Under the pieces are notes generated by a model that made no database searches, was not told where the DNA came from, and saw only the letters and a list, made by a program, of their open reading frames with translations. From the NCBI GenBank assembly GCA_028714375.1, contig JAQTMK010000002.1, forward strand, positions 85,812 through 149,811: a DNA stretch of 64,000 nt. The letters are read 5' to 3'. The DNA comes from Candidatus Nanoarchaeia archaeon (lineage in GTDB: Archaea; Nanobdellota; Nanobdellia; SCGC-AAA011-G17; JACPNG01). Below are positions 60,648-64,000 of the stretch, piece by piece. The number at the start of each line of letters is the position of its first letter. Position 1 is the first letter of the stretch. The position numbers were made by a program, and so were the translations under genes.

Positions 60648-60793
60648 AAGAAACACCTCCAATCTTTAAACAAAGTTCTTCCGGTTTTTCCGTCGACAAT
60701 AGAATCCAGGATAGAACTCAGATTACCAAAGTTAAATTACAAAATACGATTTAAGCAAGGTAGAACAACAAAATTAATCATTTATAAATTTAA

Positions 60794-61729
60794 CTATTTG
60801 GTAAATTTGGCCAACAAAGTCTGTAATTGTAAGAACTCATCAGAACCTTCAACCATTCTAAACTCAATTTCACCGCATGCATCAATCATGTCCATCTTTT
60901 TCTTCTCAGAAATATTCATATCAACAATCTCTTTTTGGATTTGTTTGATAACATCTAATCCACTTAGCCCATGCTGCAGCATAACTTCAAGTAATTTTTC
61001 ACGGGCAGAAACAAAATTACCACGAATAGATTCCTCAATAACAAATCTTACCTCTTTAGGTCTTACAGCAGAAACAACTCCGTAAATAGTTTCTTCAGTT
61101 ATAGTTTTGCTCAAAGCAGTACAGCTCTGCAAAATATTGACTATTCTTCTTACATCCCCCTCTGTTGAAGCATACAAAGCATCTATAGCTCCGTCATTAA
61201 CTTTAATGCCTTCATTCTTGGCTATAAAATTAACATATTCTTCTATGTCTTTTCTTTGCAACGGCTTAAAATGAAAAACACTGCATCTTGAATGCAAAGG
61301 ATCTATGATCTTACTTGAATAATTGCAGCTAAAAATAAATCTTACATTGTTTGTAAAATTTTCCATAGTCCTTCTTAGAGCATGCTGTGCCTCTTTGGTT
61401 AAAGAGTCAGATTCATCCAAATAAATTAGTTTGAAAGGTACATTGTTTATTGGTTTTGTTCTGGCAAAGTCCTTTATTGTATTTCTTATGACATCAATTC
61501 CTCTATCATCAGAAGCATTTAAATCTAATATGCTGTCTTTCCAGTTTACTCCATAAAGTTCTTTGGCAATAACCAAAGCTAAACTTGTCTTACCAACACC
61601 AGCAGGACCAGAAAACAATAGATTGGGTATGTTTTTGTTCTTGACCATTGCTTTGATTCTTTCAACTATTTTATCCTGTCCTCTGACGTCCTCAAAGGTT
61701 TTTGGTCTGTATTTTTCTGTCCATAACAT
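60794..61729 (-). CDS. rfcS: Replication factor C small subunit
   Basis: A 311-aa AAA+ protein. MLWTEKYRPKTFEDVRGQDK start, Walker A GPAGVGKTSL (residues 41-50), Walker B LIYLDESDSL and the RFC box HSRCSVFHF with the SRC arginine finger. Length is normal and no intein is present. It forms the 4:1 loader with RfcL. The TATA box ATTTATATAAATGG is about 25 nt upstream of the ATG. Confidence 0.95.
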   Translation of the reverse strand: MLWTEKYRPKTFEDVRGQDKIVERIKAMVKNKNIPNLLFSGPAGVGKTSLALVIAKELYGVNWKDSILDLNASDDRGIDVIRNTIKDFARTKPINNVPFKLIYLDESDSLTKEAQHALRRTMENFTNNVRFIFSCNYSSKIIDPLHSRCSVFHFKPLQRKDIEEYVNFIAKNEGIKVNDGAIDALYASTEGDVRRIVNILQSCTALSKTITEETIYGVVSAVRPKEVRFVIEESIRGNFVSAREKLLEVMLQHGLSGLDVIKQIQKEIVDMNISEKKKMDMIDACGEIEFRMVEGSDEFLQLQTLLAKFTK

Positions 61730-61775
61730 AGCCTTAAAACAAATTAAGCCATTTATATAAATTTATGTTCTACTC

Positions 61776-61790
61776 AAAAACCTTTATAAA
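61776..61790 (+). promoter_or_regulatory. BRE/TATA of the ileS gene
   Basis: AAAAACCTTTATAAA is centred about 27-30 nt before the ATG at 61814; transcription is expected to begin at or next to the start codon. Confidence 0.6.
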
Positions 61791-61813
61791 TATCTCAAAT
61801 TACTCTAAAAACC

Positions 61814-64000
61814 ATGTATGACCATAAAAAGGTAGAAGAAACAGTATTACAGTATTGGCAGGATAATCAAATCTATGAAAACCTTAAGAAAAAACTAAAA
61901 GGAAAAAAGAAATTTTATTTTTTGGATGGTCCGCCATATACTTCTGGAAGATTGCACATAGGTCATGCCTGGAACTACTCATTGAAAGATCAGATTCTGA
62001 GATACAAAAGAATGACTGGATTTGATGTATGGGACAGGGCAGGATATGATATGCATGGACTTCCAACAGAAAATAAAGTTCAGAAAGAACTGAAATTTGA
62101 AGATAAGAAACAGATTGAAAAATATGGGATAGATAAGTTTGTAAAAAAATGTAAAGAGTTTGCAGTAAAGAACATGAACCAGATGAATAAAGATCAAAAA
62201 AGATTTGGTGCATGGCTGGATTTTGACAACGCCTATCAGCCAATAAAAAATGAATATATGGAATCTGAATGGTGGTTAATAAAACAGGCTCATGATAAAA
62301 AAAGATTATACAAGGGAAATAAAGTTATGACTTGGTGTCATTCCTGTGAAACAGGATTGGCAAAACACGAATTAGAATATTACGAAGTCGAGGATGATTC
62401 AATTTTTGTTAAATTTCAGGTAGAAGGCAAAAAAAACGAATTTTTGGTTGTTTGGACAACAACACCATGGACAATTCCATTTAATCTTGGAGTGATGGTA
62501 AATCCAGAACTTGATTACGTAAAGGTTAAAGTAAAAAATGAAACTTGGATTTTATCAAAAGGCTTGGCAAACATTGTAGTATTAAATTTCACAGATGAAA
62601 AAAAATTAATTATATTGGAAGAGTTCAGGGGAGATAAATTAAAAGGTCTGAAATATATTCATCCATTTTACGATACACTAAAAAAACACTATGATGAGTT
62701 AAAAAAACAATCAAAGAATGTGTTCTCAGTTGTCTTATCAGAAAAATATGTTGATTTATCAGCAGGAACCGGACTTGTTCATATGGCTCCTGGTTGCGGT
62801 CCAGAAGATTTTGAAGTTGGAAAAGAAAATAATATTCCAGCATTCAATAACATAGACGAACAGGGAAACTATCCTAAAGATATGGGTGATTTCTCAAATT
62901 TAAATGCAAAAAAAGATAATTACAAATTCATAGAAGCTTTAGAAAAAAGAAATGCATTAATTGCAACAACAAAAGTTCCTCACGATTATCCTCATTGCTG
63001 GAGATGTAAAAGTCCTGTAGTTTTCAAGTTAACAGAGCAATGGTTCCTAAAAATTGAAGATTTGATTCCAAAAATGCTTGAAGATGCAGAAAAAATTAAA
63101 TTTGTTCCAGAAGAATCAAAAGTAAGATACAAGAATTGGGTTAAAAACCTGAAAGATAATGCTATTACAAGACAGAGATACTGGGGAACACCAGTTCCAA
63201 TCTGGACTTGTAATAAATGTGATAACATTCATGTAATCGGTAGCATCAAAGAATTAAAAGACCTTGCTGGAAAAGTTCCAGAAGATTTGCATAAACCATG
63301 GATAGATGAAATTAAATTCAAATGTAAAAAATGTTCTGGCACAATGGAAAGAGTTCCAGATATTTTGGATGTTTGGATTGACTCAGGGGTTGCATCTTGG
63401 GCCTGTTTGGATTATCCTCACACAGACAAAAACTTCAATGAACTTTGGCCTGCAGAATTGGTCTTAGAAGGAACAGAGCAGACAAGATTATGGTTCTATA
63501 TGTTACATCTTCTTTCAAGATTGGTTTTCAACAAACCATGTTATAAAAATGTTTATACTCACGGAATGTTAAGAGACATTGAAGGGGAAAAAATGTCCAA
63601 GTCATTGGGAAACATAATTTCTCCGTATGAAATCGTTGAACAGTACGGAATTGATACTCTTAGGAACTACACAACCTCGAACAAAGCAGGAGAAGATATG
63701 AATTACACAAAAGAAGAAATTCTTCTTAAGTTTAGGAATCTTTCAATCTTAATTAACATCACAAATTATCTTTTAAGTTACGCTCCATCAGATCTTCCAA
63801 ATAAAAAACTAAAGAAATTGGAAATTGAAGACAAGTTCATGATTTCAAAAACAAATTCAATACTCCAAAAAATAACAGAAGCAATGGAAAATTATGAACT
63901 GGACAAAGCACCCCTATTGTCAGAAGAATTGTATCTGGAATTATCAAGGACTTACATTAAATTAACAAGGGACAGGTCTGACTCAGTAGAAGTCTTAAAA
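61814..64000 (+). CDS. ileS: Isoleucyl-tRNA synthetase (3' end beyond window)
   Basis: A class I synthetase, 729 codons visible and still open at the right edge. PPYTSGRLHIGHAWNYS holds the HIGH motif (residues 48-51) and GEKMSKSLGNII the KMSKS motif (593-597). The editing domain has VVWTTTPWTIPFNL and GTGLVHMAPGCGPEDF; WCHSCE and CWRCK are zinc-type Cys pairs. WLDFDNAY and RQRYWGTPVPIW support IleRS over ValRS. The start is leaderless. The C-terminal anticodon-binding region is incomplete here. Confidence 0.95.
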   Translation, partial: MYDHKKVEETVLQYWQDNQIYENLKKKLKGKKKFYFLDGPPYTSGRLHIGHAWNYSLKDQILRYKRMTGFDVWDRAGYDMHGLPTENKVQKELKFEDKKQIEKYGIDKFVKKCKEFAVKNMNQMNKDQKRFGAWLDFDNAYQPIKNEYMESEWWLIKQAHDKKRLYKGNKVMTWCHSCETGLAKHELEYYEVEDDSIFVKFQVEGKKNEFLVVWTTTPWTIPFNLGVMVNPELDYVKVKVKNETWILSKGLANIVVLNFTDEKKLIILEEFRGDKLKGLKYIHPFYDTLKKHYDELKKQSKNVFSVVLSEKYVDLSAGTGLVHMAPGCGPEDFEVGKENNIPAFNNIDEQGNYPKDMGDFSNLNAKKDNYKFIEALEKRNALIATTKVPHDYPHCWRCKSPVVFKLTEQWFLKIEDLIPKMLEDAEKIKFVPEESKVRYKNWVKNLKDNAITRQRYWGTPVPIWTCNKCDNIHVIGSIKELKDLAGKVPEDLHKPWIDEIKFKCKKCSGTMERVPDILDVWIDSGVASWACLDYPHTDKNFNELWPAELVLEGTEQTRLWFYMLHLLSRLVFNKPCYKNVYTHGMLRDIEGEKMSKSLGNIISPYEIVEQYGIDTLRNYTTSNKAGEDMNYTKEEILLKFRNLSILINITNYLLSYAPSDLPNKKLKKLEIEDKFMISKTNSILQKITEAMENYELDKAPLLSEELYLELSRTYIKLTRDRSDSVEVLK

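Noticed and set aside
1..64000. CRISPR arrays, insertion sequences, integrases and rRNA genes.
   Set aside because: No direct-repeat array with regular spacers, no transposase or integrase motif and no rRNA-like segment was seen. The three conserved copies near terminators are too few and too far apart to be an array.

Overview
The window looks like a piece of a compact, AT-rich archaeal chromosome. The gene content is archaeal throughout: PCNA, both RFC subunits, transcription factor S, RNA polymerase subunit L, MBF1, aRF1, ribosomal proteins S19e, L39e and L31e, Cbf5, HerA, Hjc, a short histone-fold protein and an archaeal S-layer protein. Promoters are of BRE/TATA type and many starts are leaderless. 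Several proteins are shorter than their family norm (aRF1, AmrS, the histone-fold protein). Convergent genes repeatedly overlap at their stop codons. Together these suggest a reduced-genome DPANN-type lineage (Woesearchaeota/Pacearchaeota-like). That placement is inference from gene content, not a phylogeny.

Layout. 1-6.4 kb: surface-glycan genes (B12-type radical SAM, FAD oxidoreductase, UbiA-type prenyltransferase, GT4 glycosyltransferase, methyltransferase) with a PHP/DUF362 pair. 6.5-18.7 kb: the S-layer gene with a long structured leader, then a minus-strand operon of four pilin-like proteins and two giant cysteine-rich secreted paralogues. 18.7-24 kb: ferritin-like and radical SAM genes, then an operon of signal peptidase I, TFS, an OB-fold protein, a membrane protein, PCNA, a DUF2238-like protein and a possible transglutaminase-fold protein. 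24.0-24.9 kb: no protein genes, but strong RNA structure (at least one ncRNA, class not assigned). 24.9-33.3 kb: AMMECR1, rpoL, a small membrane pair, a METTL5-like methylase, MBF1, and an operon of scpB, two STT3-like GT-C proteins, GT2 and a thioredoxin-like protein. 33.4-34.4 kb: three small plus-strand genes, one DUF6879-like. 34.4-43 kb: aRF1, ValRS, tRNA-Phe, a pilin-like protein, a nucleotidyltransferase/TrmB divergent pair, S19e-L39e-L31e and Cbf5. 43-51.3 kb: HerA, a radical SAM/TRAM protein, a degenerate THUMP methylase, histone-fold protein, Hjc, AmrS and a lamin-tail protein. 51.3-58 kb: a MoxR-DUF58-VWA operon plus two membrane-anchored secreted proteins. 58-64 kb: RFC large, a zinc-peptidase-like gene, a strongly SD-led operon with two tiny ORFs, RFC small and the start of IleRS.

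The most distinctive blocks are the pilin-like/giant cysteine-rich operon (9.0-18.7 kb), the unassigned structured RNA region (24.1-24.9 kb), a conserved terminator-linked sequence found three times (24.0, 25.8 and 59.9 kb), and the micro-ORF operon at 60 kb. Core information-processing genes are mostly leaderless, whereas surface and accessory genes carry strong Shine-Dalgarno sites and hairpin leaders. No CRISPR array, transposase, integrase or rRNA operon was seen.
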